A stretch of DNA of 64,000 nucleotides, from NCBI GenBank assembly GCA_028753945.1, contig JAPNXP010000014.1:5208001-5272000 (forward strand). Reading direction: 5' to 3'. The DNA comes from Hexactinellida sp. DTS-2022. Its lineage: Eukaryota > Porifera > Hexactinellida. Below the pieces are notes generated by a model. The model saw only the letters and a program-made list of their open reading frames with translations, had not been told where the DNA came from and did no database searches. Position numbers and translations under genes: made by a program. Below are positions 1 through 10,315 of the stretch, one piece after another (the first letter of the stretch is position 1; every line of letters starts with the position of its first letter).

Positions 1-92
1 GCAGTATATTCATAAACTTTTAGTGTCTCTACAAACATCTTATAGACTTCAGTTTCATAACATGGGCCTATATAGATTGTGTCTAGTGTCCA
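1..92 (-). CDS. Possible exon of a gene running off the left edge (partial)
   Basis: On the minus strand a TAG acceptor-like site is followed by an uninterrupted frame of 30 codons to the window edge. It begins Trp-Thr-Leu-Asp-Thr and includes YIGPCYETEVYKMF. The composition looks protein-like, but there is no family match I can name and the stretch is short. It could be an internal or 3' exon of a gene whose remainder lies to the left, or chance. The rest of 1-466 shows no coding signal on either strand. Confidence 0.25.
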
Positions 93-466
93 CTATGCCA
101 TAAATACCTGGCATAACTAAACATATTTGTCTACTTGCTAGCCTTTGTTGGGCTACATCATAGAATAATGTATAATGGAATAGAATATTATCTTATTTTA
201 CAACTCTATGTGAATGGTGTCTAGTTACATGCATTGTTAAGCCCAATTAATTTGAGTGCTATATTACTATTGATTTCAAGTATATTTGGATGTTTATTAT
301 CGCTACCTCATAACTAGTCTACCTATTTTTGTTGAGAAAATATATAGCTAGGTAGTTCAAACATCTTTTTATTCCGGCTTTTCACAACTTGGTTCTGATA
401 GATAGCGTTAACACTTGAAACCTTTTCTTGTAAACTAGACTGTTAAATTTGTGAACTTGAAATTTA

Positions 467-2359
467 ATGGATTCGAATTATTTTCTGCTATGCCTGCTTG
501 CTTTGCTTGCACTTGTTGGTTGGACTGTCTATAAACTCGACTGGTTCTTTACCTTCCTTGGCATAAACTGGGGCAAGGGTCCCTGTCCATTCACTGAGGT
601 GCGAAAGCATGATCCCCCGCACCACAGCACTATTGAGTCTCAAGCTTTCAGAGACAAGGTCCTACATAAGGGATTTCTCCCGAAGCACGTGCCCAGTGAT
701 CTAGACGCTATCATAATAGGCAGTGGGATAGGCGGCCTCTCTGCTGGCGCTCTGCTCGCAAAGGTGGGCAAGCGGGTATTAGTGCTGGAGCAACACGACA
801 GAGCGGGTGGGTGCCTACACGTCTACGAGGATAAAGGATATCTGTTCGACGTCGGAATTCATATAATTGGGCAATTAGGAGATGGAATGATGAGCAACAT
901 ACTAATGGACCAGATGACTGATGGCCAGATTGGCTGGAATAAATTGGTAGATAACTTTGATAAAGTTGTTATTGGTAATGGAGAAAAGCGGATAAACTTT
1001 GATGTGTGTTCTAGCGTAGGCAGTAACAAGTTTAAGGATGATTTGGTTGAGAGATTCCCGAATGAAATCAAGGCAATCAACAAGTACTTTAGCTTGCAGA
1101 AGGAAGCGAGGTTAGCGTTTCTCCCTGTGATGCTGGTTAAATTTATGCCAAGCAAATTAATATATTTCCTACGAAAGCTCAGCCTCTTCAACCGTATATT
1201 CCGATATTACCAATTTTCTGAGGTTACAGTTCAGAAAGTTGTTGAGAGTTTGACAGACGACAAGGACTTACAAGCTATTCTATATTACAACTACGGGGAC
1301 TATGGAACTGCCCCTGCAGAGGCTGCGTTCTCGATGCACGCTTTATTGCAGCAACATTTTATGCTAGGAGCCTACTACCCTGTGGGGGGCCCTAGCAATA
1401 TGGCATACCATCTAATCCAGACAATCCGTAAAGCCGGGGGAGATGCGCTGGTACGAGCCAAATGTACGGAAATACTCACCAGCACTGATCAGTGTAAAGT
1501 GATTGGTGTTTGTGTTAAAAAGGGCTCGGAGAGCTTTATTATACACGCACCGATTGTAATATCCAATGCAGGCATGCTCAATACATTCAGCTCCCTGTTG
1601 AATCTTCAAGTAAGGCAGAAATACCTTTTAGACCGAGTCTGTAACAAGTTCAAGCCGGGTATGACCTGTCTTACAGCTTTCATTGGGTTCAATGCCAGCA
1701 ATGAAGAGCTCAACCTCTCTAGCACTAACATTTGGTATCAAAACTCAAACAACACGCAACAAGATTTAGATAACTTCCGCAATCTGTCTATGGAGGAAGC
1801 ATTGGAGGTAGATCTCCCTATACTCTTCATTTCATTTCCGTCAACCAAAGATCCAGCATGGTCCGCCCATTACCCTGGCAAGTCTGTGTGTGAGATTATA
1901 TCTCCCGTCCCGTACAGGTGGTTCGAAGGGTGGCAGGACGAATACACAGAGGGAAAGAAAGGGGATCATTATCAGACAATGAAGACTACCTTAGGGGAGA
2001 GAATGTGGAATCAAGTCCTGAGGATATTTCCACAGTTGAAGGATAAAGTTGACTACTTTGAGTTGGGCACTCCACTTACAAATCGGTATTACCTAGAGTA
2101 CCCCAAAGGGGAAATATACGGTCTCGAGCATGACGTGCCTCGGTTCTCAGGTGCCAGCAGTTGCTACCTTAGGTCTACTACCCCGATAACTGGGCTGTAT
2201 CTCACAGGCCAGGATGTGTTAACCTGTGGCTTCGCTGGCGCTTTATACGGGGGCGTGCTGTGTGCTTCTGCCATACTTAAGAGGAACCTTCTGATCGATC
2301 TGATGAACATGAGACAAGAGTACAAGAAGAAGTTTCAGACTAAGAAGAAATCAGAATAA
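467..2359 (+). CDS. RETSAT: All-trans-retinol 13,14-reductase (retinol saturase)
   Basis: A 630-residue single-exon gene. Members of this family are FAD-dependent ER enzymes that saturate the 13-14 double bond of retinol and are related to phytoene desaturases and CRTISO. A hydrophobic N-terminal segment (about residues 5-20) is followed by the dinucleotide-binding motif GSGIGG at residues 85-90 and a VLVLEQHDRAGG strand typical of the family. The C-terminal part has the conserved YLTGQDVLTCGFAGAL stretch that closes the FAD site. Length is close to vertebrate RETSAT (about 610). The start is the first ATG; no upstream in-frame extension is supported. It is one of the few genes here with no YAG just before the start codon. 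Substrate in this organism is unproven. Confidence 0.93.
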   Translation: MDSNYFLLCLLALLALVGWTVYKLDWFFTFLGINWGKGPCPFTEVRKHDPPHHSTIESQAFRDKVLHKGFLPKHVPSDLDAIIIGSGIGGLSAGALLAKVGKRVLVLEQHDRAGGCLHVYEDKGYLFDVGIHIIGQLGDGMMSNILMDQMTDGQIGWNKLVDNFDKVVIGNGEKRINFDVCSSVGSNKFKDDLVERFPNEIKAINKYFSLQKEARLAFLPVMLVKFMPSKLIYFLRKLSLFNRIFRYYQFSEVTVQKVVESLTDDKDLQAILYYNYGDYGTAPAEAAFSMHALLQQHFMLGAYYPVGGPSNMAYHLIQTIRKAGGDALVRAKCTEILTSTDQCKVIGVCVKKGSESFIIHAPIVISNAGMLNTFSSLLNLQVRQKYLLDRVCNKFKPGMTCLTAFIGFNASNEELNLSSTNIWYQNSNNTQQDLDNFRNLSMEEALEVDLPILFISFPSTKDPAWSAHYPGKSVCEIISPVPYRWFEGWQDEYTEGKKGDHYQTMKTTLGERMWNQVLRIFPQLKDKVDYFELGTPLTNRYYLEYPKGEIYGLEHDVPRFSGASSCYLRSTTPITGLYLTGQDVLTCGFAGALYGGVLCASAILKRNLLIDLMNMRQEYKKKFQTKKKSE

Positions 2360-2800
2360 TTCTGGGCTAAAAATGAATTTATAGAATGTCTATTCACATT
2401 GTTCGAAGGATTGAATATTAGGGATTTATTCGAGTAGTGTTTTATATCCGTTTTATTTTTATTAGCCTTGATAGTAATTGTATAATTTTATAATTTAATT
2501 ACTAATAATTTCTGCGAATGGCTATTACCCACCTGTTGATTCCATAAATTTTCCCCAGTGTAGTTTTGTGTAAACGATGATGCTGTCTAAGTTTAATTGG
2601 ACCCTTATCAGTTGTTTTTGCAGACTCGCTTAGGAATATGTTAATCTTAACATCTGTAAGGAATGTCTACTAAGTGATGTGTATTATAATCGAAATTTAA
2701 TTATTATACCAAATCTTATCCACGAATCTGAGATAGAGGTTAATTAGCATTGGTATGTTAATTAGTTCTCTCTCTAAAGGGTTTGATTTACATATTATCG
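2360..2800. other. Intergenic spacer RETSAT-WDR89
   Basis: AT-rich sequence of 441 bp between two + strand genes. No ORF, RNA gene or repeat is recognisable. It presumably holds the RETSAT 3'UTR and the WDR89 promoter or leader. Confidence 0.5.
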
Positions 2801-3874
2801 ATGGCAACTAATCTTGTTGAATCAGCTGTGAATCCATTAAACTGTGTGAGTGCATCGTACAATCTTACAGAACAGAGATTATTCTGTGCCGATAGCAAGA
2901 CATTTCCGCTGCGATTTAGGCAATCATTATCTTTGAATTTCGATCCTAAATTCTCCAATGTTCTATTGACTACTTCTGCTGAGAATACTCTGAGATATAT
3001 CGATGCTAATACACTCGTTGTACTAGGCGAGTTAACAGGACATAATGGAGTTATTACAGATGTAACTTTTTCGAAAATTTCACCCTTCATTGCTTGGTCT
3101 TGTGGGCTAGATGGCTCTGTACTGAGCTGGGATTTACGCACGAATAAGAACGAGATTTCGTTCCATTCATTGGATGAGGATAAGCTATTGAGTATAAGTT
3201 TGAGTTTGAATGATGAGTTTGTTTGCGCTGGTGCCGAATGTGTGGAACAAGATGAGGAGGAAGTGAAGGCGAATTTGTATGTTTGGGATATTAAAATGAA
3301 GGATTATTTCCAAGTATACACTGATGTATTCGCTGAGTCAGTTGACCACTGTGTGTTCCATCCTAACACGAGGCATCTGCTGCTCACGGGCTGTAGAGAT
3401 GGACTGGTGTACTTGTTTGATGTGAGGGAGAAGGAGAATGATGCTTGCCAGTATGTTCTGAACGCAGAAACTGGGATCTCTCAAATTGCATTCTGTGATT
3501 CCAAGAACGACTCGATTTATTGTGTTACAGATGAAGGAGCTATTTTTCTTTGGGAATCACAGGAAGGCAATGAGATATGTAAATACACTAACTTCAGCCT
3601 ACCTGGTAATAACGTTTGTGATGTCATAGATTGCTTTTTTGACAAGAGAAGTGAGAAACTAGTGGCAGCCATAGGAAACGACAAGGGTGACATTAATCTT
3701 ATTATTCTAAGTGAAGACGGAAATCAGACTCCATGGGTTAGGTTATTTGATGGCCATCAAGCTGCCGTGAGGGCGATATGTTGGAATTCTGGAAATGAGA
3801 AGATTATCACAAGTAGCGAGGATGGGATGGTATCTATTTGGCGACCAGAAATATGTTACAATGGGGATAACTAG
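2801..3874 (+). CDS. WDR89: WD repeat-containing protein 89-like
   Basis: A 357-residue single-exon beta-propeller protein. WD-type repeats run along the whole length, with clear units such as GLDGSVLSWDLRTN, GCRDGLVYLFDVRE, DEGAIFLWES and the last SSEDGMVSIWRP. Spacing, repeat number and total length match WDR89 (human 387), a family without an assigned biochemical role. The start is the ATG at 2801; an in-frame extension to 2783 begins with TTG and is not used. No signal peptide or membrane segment. It lies 124 bp upstream of CDC26 on the same strand. A different small WD40 protein is possible, but the repeat pattern favours WDR89. Confidence 0.8.
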   Translation: MATNLVESAVNPLNCVSASYNLTEQRLFCADSKTFPLRFRQSLSLNFDPKFSNVLLTTSAENTLRYIDANTLVVLGELTGHNGVITDVTFSKISPFIAWSCGLDGSVLSWDLRTNKNEISFHSLDEDKLLSISLSLNDEFVCAGAECVEQDEEEVKANLYVWDIKMKDYFQVYTDVFAESVDHCVFHPNTRHLLLTGCRDGLVYLFDVREKENDACQYVLNAETGISQIAFCDSKNDSIYCVTDEGAIFLWESQEGNEICKYTNFSLPGNNVCDVIDCFFDKRSEKLVAAIGNDKGDINLIILSEDGNQTPWVRLFDGHQAAVRAICWNSGNEKIITSSEDGMVSIWRPEICYNGDN

Positions 3875-3998
3875 AGTATTAGCAATTTTGGTATTATCTA
3901 TTATTTGTATTAGATTATATTTGTTTCCTTTTATACAGATAAATATTATTTCAATTGGTTATTAATTGAATTTTAATTTGTCTGACCTTATTAGAATA

Positions 3999-4217
3999 AT
4001 GTTCCGTCGACCACTAACTCGACTTGAGAACAATGTTGGCGACTTAGCTGAATACGAAGCTACCAAGGAGAACAGGAGACTCGAACGGCTACAAAAGCTG
4101 AAAGATTTGCAACATAAATCAATTCCAAAATCAAAAGATGAAAGAATAGGTTACACAGCTCAGTTAGACAGCCAAAAAATGATTCTAGAAACTCCTAAAA
4201 ATACTTCTCGACTCTAG
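3999..4217 (+). CDS. CDC26: Anaphase-promoting complex subunit CDC26/APC12
   Basis: A 72-residue protein. CDC26 is a small APC/C subunit whose N-terminus threads into the TPR superhelix of CDC16/APC6 and stabilises it. The N-terminus MFRRPLTRLE matches the family signature M-[FL]-R-R-x-P-T-R-L-E, followed by an acidic and helical region and the C-terminal D-E-R-I-G-Y motif seen in animal CDC26. Human CDC26 is 85 residues. The start is the ATG at 3999; a longer reading to 3966 uses TTG and would bury the functional N-terminal methionine. A TAG lies 4 nt before the ATG. The gene converges with the 7TM receptor-like gene downstream. Confidence 0.88.
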   Translation: MFRRPLTRLENNVGDLAEYEATKENRRLERLQKLKDLQHKSIPKSKDERIGYTAQLDSQKMILETPKNTSRL

Positions 4218-4347
4218 CACTTGTGAAATTATTATAGTTTATATTGAATAATACTGATAGGAAACAGCAATATTTTGTGGGTAATATATCAAACAACACA
4301 CAAATTACTTCACTCAATATATTTGTTCTTATCCTTATGTATAGCTA

Positions 4348-5688
4348 TTACAGCCAGTATAGCGTCTTGATGTCTGGATCAAAGTTGAGCCAGAGAACCA
4401 GTGCTAAGAGCTGCACTAACATTATTATGGTTACGAGCCATGGATGAATAGGGATTGAGAATAACTTGCCTCTTAATGCTAAATGGCTGGTGAAAAGTTG
4501 GAAATAGTTAAGATCTTCTTGCGGTGTGTCTGCATATCCAAACGGTCTCGTTTTTAGAAACAGCCCGACATGCGTAATGCGTTTTGTATTCATAGTTATA
4601 AGCATTGCTTGTACTAATGGCACGTAGAGGATCAATACCCAGCGTATTATCGTTAATATACCATAGATAACAACTCCAACGTGTAAAGGTGTAGTATGAA
4701 CGGAATACCATAGTTGATGCACTGTGCTGATTAATTCCAATGAGATATTAATCATCACTAGGGAAACGGAAAATGCAACTTTGCCGTTGAGTGTACGGAG
4801 AATCTCCGCCGCTTGTGCGATCTCTTGGATCGCATCTTGTAGCTTGACCTCTTTGAATTTTATTCTGTCGGTTAGACCGTTGAAATAGTAGATTAACAGT
4901 TGTGCTTGTAAGCTATAAGAAAGTAGCTGTGAGACATAGAATAGATCGTAGAGCGCTATTGGGATTGGTTCGACTATTATGGTTATTATTTTGAATGCGG
5001 AATGCGAGTGCACAGTGTAGTTATTGAGAATTGTAGTTAGATCTGGTGTGTTATTTGCGATATTTAGGATGCTCCTCAATATCAAAAGCATAATTGAATA
5101 CGCCAACCAACTAACGCCCGCACAGAAGAATGCTAGAACTGTCCGCTTGAGCGTTTCTTTGGAATACTTACCTCGTTTTTGAGGATACAATAAGAAAACC
5201 CTCTCAATCATAGTGGCGAAATGTTCGGTATGTTCGCGACGGATTAAGAAAAGCATGTAGGTGTAGCTTACCAGTATTATGCCGGCAGGGAAGAAATATA
5301 AACTGACTAAATTCCTTAGACAATCTCTAAGTGCATCTTTATCACCATCATCCGATTCGAAATTATTGCGCTTATCACACGAGGATATTTGTAGCAGAAC
5401 GGTTGATGCCAACAAAGTAAATACTATTATCGGCCAAAATAAGTTCCAAATCTTTGCTAATAGATATTTTTTGCGTTTATAAGGCGCAACAGTTATCGGT
5501 TTCCACCCGATGAGAACTAGGAATACATTTATTGGTTTTAGAATGGTTTTAACTTTGTCCAAAGCTTGTTGGCTTTGATCATCCGCATTAATGTTAAATT
5601 CTCCACTAATATCGGCATAGTCTTCCGACAACACATAGCTATCTAACAAATAATCGTATTTTTGATCTGATGGCTTTGTGGAATCCAT
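4348..5688 (-). CDS. Putative seven-transmembrane gustatory-receptor-like (GRL) protein
   Basis: A 446-residue single-exon membrane protein with a hydrophilic N-terminal tail of about 90 residues and seven hydrophobic segments. The last sits at the extreme C-terminus after a long cytoplasmic-type linker. An intracellular-like N-terminus, no signal peptide, and sequence concentrated in the last two segments resemble the insect Or/Gr and invertebrate GRL superfamily rather than GPCRs: there is no DRY, NPxxY or extracellular disulfide pattern. GRL proteins are found in cnidarians, placozoans and sponges. The exact insect TYhhhhhQF motif is not visible, so the assignment rests on topology and general resemblance. 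The ligand is unknown. A shorter ORF on the other strand overlapping its 3' end is not a gene. Confidence 0.55.
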   Translation of the reverse strand: MDSTKPSDQKYDYLLDSYVLSEDYADISGEFNINADDQSQQALDKVKTILKPINVFLVLIGWKPITVAPYKRKKYLLAKIWNLFWPIIVFTLLASTVLLQISSCDKRNNFESDDGDKDALRDCLRNLVSLYFFPAGIILVSYTYMLFLIRREHTEHFATMIERVFLLYPQKRGKYSKETLKRTVLAFFCAGVSWLAYSIMLLILRSILNIANNTPDLTTILNNYTVHSHSAFKIITIIVEPIPIALYDLFYVSQLLSYSLQAQLLIYYFNGLTDRIKFKEVKLQDAIQEIAQAAEILRTLNGKVAFSVSLVMINISLELISTVHQLWYSVHTTPLHVGVVIYGILTIIRWVLILYVPLVQAMLITMNTKRITHVGLFLKTRPFGYADTPQEDLNYFQLFTSHLALRGKLFSIPIHPWLVTIIMLVQLLALVLWLNFDPDIKTLYWL

Positions 5689-6026
5689 TTCTTGTTGACT
5701 CTGTCTACAGAGACCTCCTAGCTAAGCCTTGTGACTATATGGTTGCCTATGTAACTGATCTCATTCCATTCCAAGGATCAGGACTAGGACAGCCTATCGA
5801 GTTAATTATTTGAATAATGCACTATACTATTGTGAAATACAGTAATATACTAATATTGTAGTCGGAGACGTTCAATATTATAAAAATACATTACAAGATG
5901 GTAAACAAAACTTAAAATTAAGGAAATTCAGTAGATTTCCTTGTAAAATTTTAAGAATATCAACAGCTTTACACTATTTATGAATTGGGGGTTATAAATT
6001 TCAATGATTCAAACGAATTCATAACT
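5689..6026. other. Intergenic spacer between the 7TM and TRAF-like genes
   Basis: A 338 bp AT-rich gap between two - strand genes. It should hold the 7TM gene promoter or leader and the TRAF-like 3'UTR. Nothing else is recognisable. Confidence 0.45.
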
Positions 6027-7334
6027 TTAGAGAGGTGTCCATAGTTCGCTTTGTGGTGACACATCGTGACGTAACACAAGTAGTTCTTGAGTTTGGCTTT
6101 CCTCACTTGGGCTACGGTAGCCTCCATTCTCCATTGAGACTAGGATTGGGTTAACCCTGGTGTCCCATATGGATATGGATTCTGTTCGGTTGGAGTACTC
6201 TCTGAAAGACCAGGTTTCTTCGGGGGTTTCTGCACACTGTTCTGGCATGTAGTTCCAGGCATTTCCCGTGTGCTCCCCTTCCATTGGATTCTCAACCTCC
6301 TCGTTGCTGCTTGTGCTCCACCAGGATATCTCGTTAGTTATTTCAGGCTCACAGTCTGATACGTCATCTTGACGGGTTTTCTGAAAGATGACGCGCTCTA
6401 TGGCTCGTAGTCTTTCCTCTTGATTGCAAGACACCTCTTTGATTCTGACTAATCTCTTGTCTTTTTGCTTTAGGGCTTTGTCGAGGTTATTCGTTAGGCC
6501 GCGCAGTTCTTCATTTTCTTCTCTCAAATTATTATTTTCTTCCTTCATTTTATTCTGTTCTGTTTGCATTTCAAGCATGGCCCTTTTTATCAGCAGCAAA
6601 TGATCTTTCGTATTATTCTCATAATGCAGATCTCTTTCGTGTTTCTCCAGACCTTCATAACAGCCGAACTCTCTGTATTGACAGTTCACTTTTGCCTTCG
6701 TACATTCGTTTTGTATGTGATGTACTAAATCCTTCCGTTCCATTTCTTCTACGTCACAACCATTCGGACAATTAACAGGGTATAGCGGGCAGTTACTGGT
6801 GACATGTGTATCGTAGTTCAACTGCTTTAGCTTCATATCACACCACGTGCATCGAATCAACGCATTGGGACACACTTCATTGTGTATATCAATGTTGTCT
6901 CGTTTCACTACGCTATCACAGCCGCTGTTAGGGCATCGGATCATAAAGAAAACACAAACGTTCAAGTGATCTCTTAGAGTGCTCAATTCCCCCACCCATT
7001 CGCAATGCCGTTTGTTAAGAGGACACCTTACACTCTTCTTGACGGTTAATCGCTTTATGAACTTCTCTTCTTGTATCATACCATCGTGTATCTTGATGTT
7101 GTCCAGGGGGCATTTCATAAGCTCGATGTTGTCTATGCAGGGAGAGCAGAATAAATGACCGCACGACACGACTATCTTTGGATCACGGACTACCCCATGA
7201 CAGATGCTACAAGTGAACTCTTCGACGCATTGCGTGAATAGATCCGAGTCGTAGCCGCCATATATCGTGCCGACTTGCATGTAGACTAAATCCTCATACT
7301 TGTCTACCGTTAGCTTGTCTTCAAATGTATCCAT
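6027..7334 (-). CDS. TRAF-like RING E3 with TRAF zinc fingers and coiled coil, no MATH domain
   Basis: A 435-residue single-exon protein. An N-terminal RING (residues 42-78) has ligands C42, C45, C58, H60, C63, C66, C75 and D78, the C3HC3D pattern typical of TRAF proteins. About three TRAF-type zinc fingers follow (roughly 100-235), then a charged coiled coil (about 245-320). TRAFs couple TNF/Toll-type receptors to ubiquitin signalling through a C-terminal MATH (TRAF-C) domain; here the last 110 residues are acidic and low-complexity with no MATH fold signature. It may be a TRAF-derived ligase that has lost receptor binding, or a TRAF7/RNF151-like branch. A CAG lies 2 nt upstream of the ATG. 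Confidence 0.8.
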   Translation of the reverse strand: MDTFEDKLTVDKYEDLVYMQVGTIYGGYDSDLFTQCVEEFTCSICHGVVRDPKIVVSCGHLFCSPCIDNIELMKCPLDNIKIHDGMIQEEKFIKRLTVKKSVRCPLNKRHCEWVGELSTLRDHLNVCVFFMIRCPNSGCDSVVKRDNIDIHNEVCPNALIRCTWCDMKLKQLNYDTHVTSNCPLYPVNCPNGCDVEEMERKDLVHHIQNECTKAKVNCQYREFGCYEGLEKHERDLHYENNTKDHLLLIKRAMLEMQTEQNKMKEENNNLREENEELRGLTNNLDKALKQKDKRLVRIKEVSCNQEERLRAIERVIFQKTRQDDVSDCEPEITNEISWWSTSSNEEVENPMEGEHTGNAWNYMPEQCAETPEETWSFREYSNRTESISIWDTRVNPILVSMENGGYRSPSEESQTQELLVLRHDVSPQSELWTPL

Positions 7335-8646
7335 TTCTGAATTCAGATTCTTTGTAATATACTTATGAACAACTTAGTACTGAACTTGATCAGATGTGCT
7401 TTATATAGTGGTTGCAGTTCTACATTTTGATTGCCCCATATCCAACCTTGTATTATTACCTAATTTAGCTGATTTTAAACTTACACTAAATATAATTTAT
7501 TCATGAGATTACTTTTCCTTACAAAGTGAAGGTTTTCGCATAGCTATAACAACTCGTCAATTAATCTATTTACGTGTTTGTTTCCTAGGCTAATCGTTAG
7601 TTCAAATTGCGTTCAAACATAGTCTAATTGTTATCGCAATTCTAATAGCACTCTAATGTGAAGAGGGAAATAGTGTCGTATTGAGAATACGTTACGTGGC
7701 TCGGAATAATTGAGAAGATTGGGGGCTAACTCTAGTTGGGTTTATAAGATATAAGTTCACTGTGTTTGCATTATTAAATAATGTTGGAATGTTGTTTGTA
7801 ATTAGTCTGGGTTGAGTTTAAATTAGGTCAAAGTTTATTATATAATATCTCAACTATGTGGGGTAATTTGTAGATGAATTATAATTAGCAATCCTTTTCC
7901 GATATTAAGTTGTATAATCTAGCATTCTGCATAAGAATGGTATGCAATCTCTACATAACTGTATGTCTAGGGAAGGTGTTAAATATTATGCAGCTGATGC
8001 AATTAACATATTTTAGCATATACGTGGATGTATGCTAAATATGTTGATTTAATGGAATGGCTAAGCTTTTCTACTACCAAATCAGTGCCAGGTTGCTGGA
8101 CAATCATAGTTGGTAGTTTGCATGCTTTATTTATTGATACTGTCTGGGGTTGTGACGATAAGTGCAGTATAAGATAGATATTATTTAATATTGCAAACTG
8201 ATCAAATTACATATTATATGTTTACTGTTTTTGTCCATTTTGTACTTGGAAACGTTTGAAAACCTCAATAAACTTAAACTTTTACTGAATTTGTTTATGT
8301 GCTTTCTAGCAATTTGAACCTTGAGCTTGATTGTTTATAGGATATTACCATCTCTATAAAAATATTAGCCTTCAAATGGAGTGTAAGTGTTTTTCAAACC
8401 TAGTTTGTTTTACCATATAAACTCGGAGACTAAATATATGTAATTACTTTCTTAATTGCAAGAGTTGTTCATGAAATAATACTTTACGACTTTCTATACT
8501 TGTACACAATAATAATAGGAAAGGATATACAACTTATTAAGCAACTCTGTCATTTCCCGAATAATTGTTGACTAAACGTTACTTGCATTTACCTAAATTC
8601 ATTCGATTCTATTGCAACTTGTAAAAACTAGTTTATAACCGTATTT
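7335..8646. other. Long divergent intergenic region TRAF-like / UFC1
   Basis: A 1.3 kb AT-rich stretch without a convincing ORF on either strand, between divergent genes, so it should contain both promoters. The only clear structure is an imperfect hairpin at 8005-8045. No tRNA or other RNA gene was recognised. Confidence 0.5.
8005..8045. repeat. AT-rich imperfect inverted repeat
   Basis: The left arm AACATATTTTAGCATATAC (8005-8023) pairs with GTATGCTAAATATGTT (8030-8045) around a 6-nt loop, with two bulged bases. It may be a cruciform or hairpin, or the remnant of a tiny MITE. The function is unknown. Confidence 0.5.
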
Positions 8647-9141
8647 ATGGCATCAGCAACAATGGAGGAGGGGCATAAAGGAGCTCTAGGTTCTGCCCCA
8701 TTGTTATCTGTTAACGCCTCTCCCAGAGATGAGCAGTGGCCTGCCAGGCTAAAGGAGGAATACACTAGCCTAATAAAGTACATTAGCAAGTGTAAGGAGA
8801 ATGGGAATGATTGGTTTAAAATTGAGTCCAATCCAGATGGTAAAAAGTGGAATGGTAAATGCTGGTACATGCAAAATTACACAAAATATGAGTTTTCTTT
8901 TGAGTTTTCAATCCCCTCTGCTTACCCTAACTCAGCGCCTGAAATATTCATTCCAGAATTGGAAGGCAAAACTGCTAAGATGTACAAGGGGGGTAAGATT
9001 TGTTTGACAGATCATTTCTACCCTTTATGGGCGAGAAACACGCCCAAATACGGTATTTCTCATTTGTTGATACTGGGACTCTCTCCTTGGATTGCAGTTG
9101 AGATACCAGATCTGTTGGAGAAAGGATTAATCGCATCTTAA
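8647..9141 (+). CDS. UFC1: Ubiquitin-fold modifier-conjugating enzyme 1 (UFM1 E2)
   Basis: A 164-residue E2 that accepts UFM1 from UBA5 and passes it to substrates with UFL1 at the ER. The diagnostic block [14 protein letters not shown] carries the active-site cysteine (C119), followed by the family-specific [11 protein letters not shown] and the conserved [13 protein letters not shown] end. Length nearly equals human UFC1 (167). The N-terminal 25 residues are more variable than in vertebrates. There are no introns. The start is the ATG at 8647; a second ATG five codons in could also be used, but the first keeps the usual length. Confidence 0.96.
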   Translation: MASATMEEGHKGALGSAPLLSVNASPRDEQWPARLKEEYTSLIKYISKCKENGNDWFKIESNPDGKKWNGKCWYMQNYTKYEFSFEFSIPSAYPNSAPEIFIPELEGKTAKMYKGGKICLTDHFYPLWARNTPKYGISHLLILGLSPWIAVEIPDLLEKGLIAS

Positions 9142-9285
9142 TTATAGGAAATGTTTGGTGTACTTTATACAGTCATTTTTATTAGATTACTACAAATATA
9201 TTCATATTTTGCATATTTTAATTTTACTCTATAATGTGAGTTATCTTTGCTTTGAAAGCACTCAATTAATTAGAGCAATAGATTA

Positions 9286-10182
9286 ATGTCTCGTCGTATC
9301 GAATTGAACGGAATAGAAACAAATATAATTGAGTTTAACCCTCGTTACAGAGAAACAAGCCCAGACAGTAAAAGTGAATTCAAGATAGTAATAATACCTG
9401 GTAATCCAGGCAACGCAGATTATTATCAGGAGTTCGCCTACCACTTGTTTGTGTTAACTCAACGGAAAATCGCTGTAACCGCGATATCGCATGCTGGGCA
9501 CAGCCCTCCTGTTAAAAAGATAGGAGACAACGGCTACTTTTCTCTCAGAGATCAAGTGGAACACAAATTGGCTTATTTAGCACTGGAGTCACACAGAGAT
9601 GCAAACATTGTTCTAATCGGGCATTCCATGGGTTGCTATGTTATACAGGAGATGCTGAAACTCCTCCCAGCAGGTCGAGTTATAAAATCATTTTTTCTCT
9701 TCCCTACTATCGAACGGATGATATTTTCCCCGAACGGAAAATTCTTGGTGTCTAGATTAGGGAGATTATCTAATTTTATGCTATACTATTTGACTTTCTT
9801 CCTGCATTATTGCCTACCAAAAAGCGTAACAAAAGCAATCCTAAGTGTGAGATTCCGCGAATGTTCTCCTGAGCGTAGAAATCTACTATCAAACGCGACA
9901 ATTGGTATTCTCAATCCGACCTCCATTTCTAATATCCTCCAGCTCTCAATGGAAGAGATGGAAGTTATTTTCGCGCGTGACAATGACTTCTACCAGACCC
10001 ATATTGGGAATATTGTTTTCTACTACGGACGCACTGACGGCTGGGTGCCACTCAGACTGCATAATGATATGCTGAGGGACTATCCTGATAGCCAAACTCA
10101 CCTGTGTCAGCAAGGAATAACGCATGCTTTTGTATTTAGCGGCCCTATTAGAATGGCTGAATGGGTCTTTGATCGCATATAA
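9286..10182 (+). CDS. LDAH: Lipid droplet-associated hydrolase
   Basis: A 298-residue alpha/beta hydrolase. It has the family-specific oxyanion-region motif IIPGNPGNADYY near residue 36, the nucleophile elbow GHSMG with Ser114, an acidic residue in YYGRTDGWVP and the catalytic-type His in GITHAF near the C-terminus. LDAH binds lipid droplets and has proposed (and disputed) cholesterol-ester hydrolase activity. A hydrophobic stretch around residues 165-180 could form the droplet-binding hairpin. Human LDAH is 325 residues. Single exon; TAG lies 4 nt before the ATG. It is followed 133 bp later by DNAJA3 on the same strand. Confidence 0.93.
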   Translation: MSRRIELNGIETNIIEFNPRYRETSPDSKSEFKIVIIPGNPGNADYYQEFAYHLFVLTQRKIAVTAISHAGHSPPVKKIGDNGYFSLRDQVEHKLAYLALESHRDANIVLIGHSMGCYVIQEMLKLLPAGRVIKSFFLFPTIERMIFSPNGKFLVSRLGRLSNFMLYYLTFFLHYCLPKSVTKAILSVRFRECSPERRNLLSNATIGILNPTSISNILQLSMEEMEVIFARDNDFYQTHIGNIVFYYGRTDGWVPLRLHNDMLRDYPDSQTHLCQQGITHAFVFSGPIRMAEWVFDRI

Positions 10183-10315
10183 TTTTATAGTTGCTATTTT
10201 GACAAAGAAAACTAGGTATCTTTGTATTATTTTAATCTATAAATCGTATTGATTTAGTATTTGTTTTTGGTTATCCTTTACCCTTTGAGCCAATTTAGCT
10301 TAGAACATATTTCAA

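Noticed and set aside
4244..4447. Small + strand frame downstream of CDC26
   Set aside because: It overlaps the 3' end of the 7TM gene, begins with a non-ATG codon and has no homology signal.
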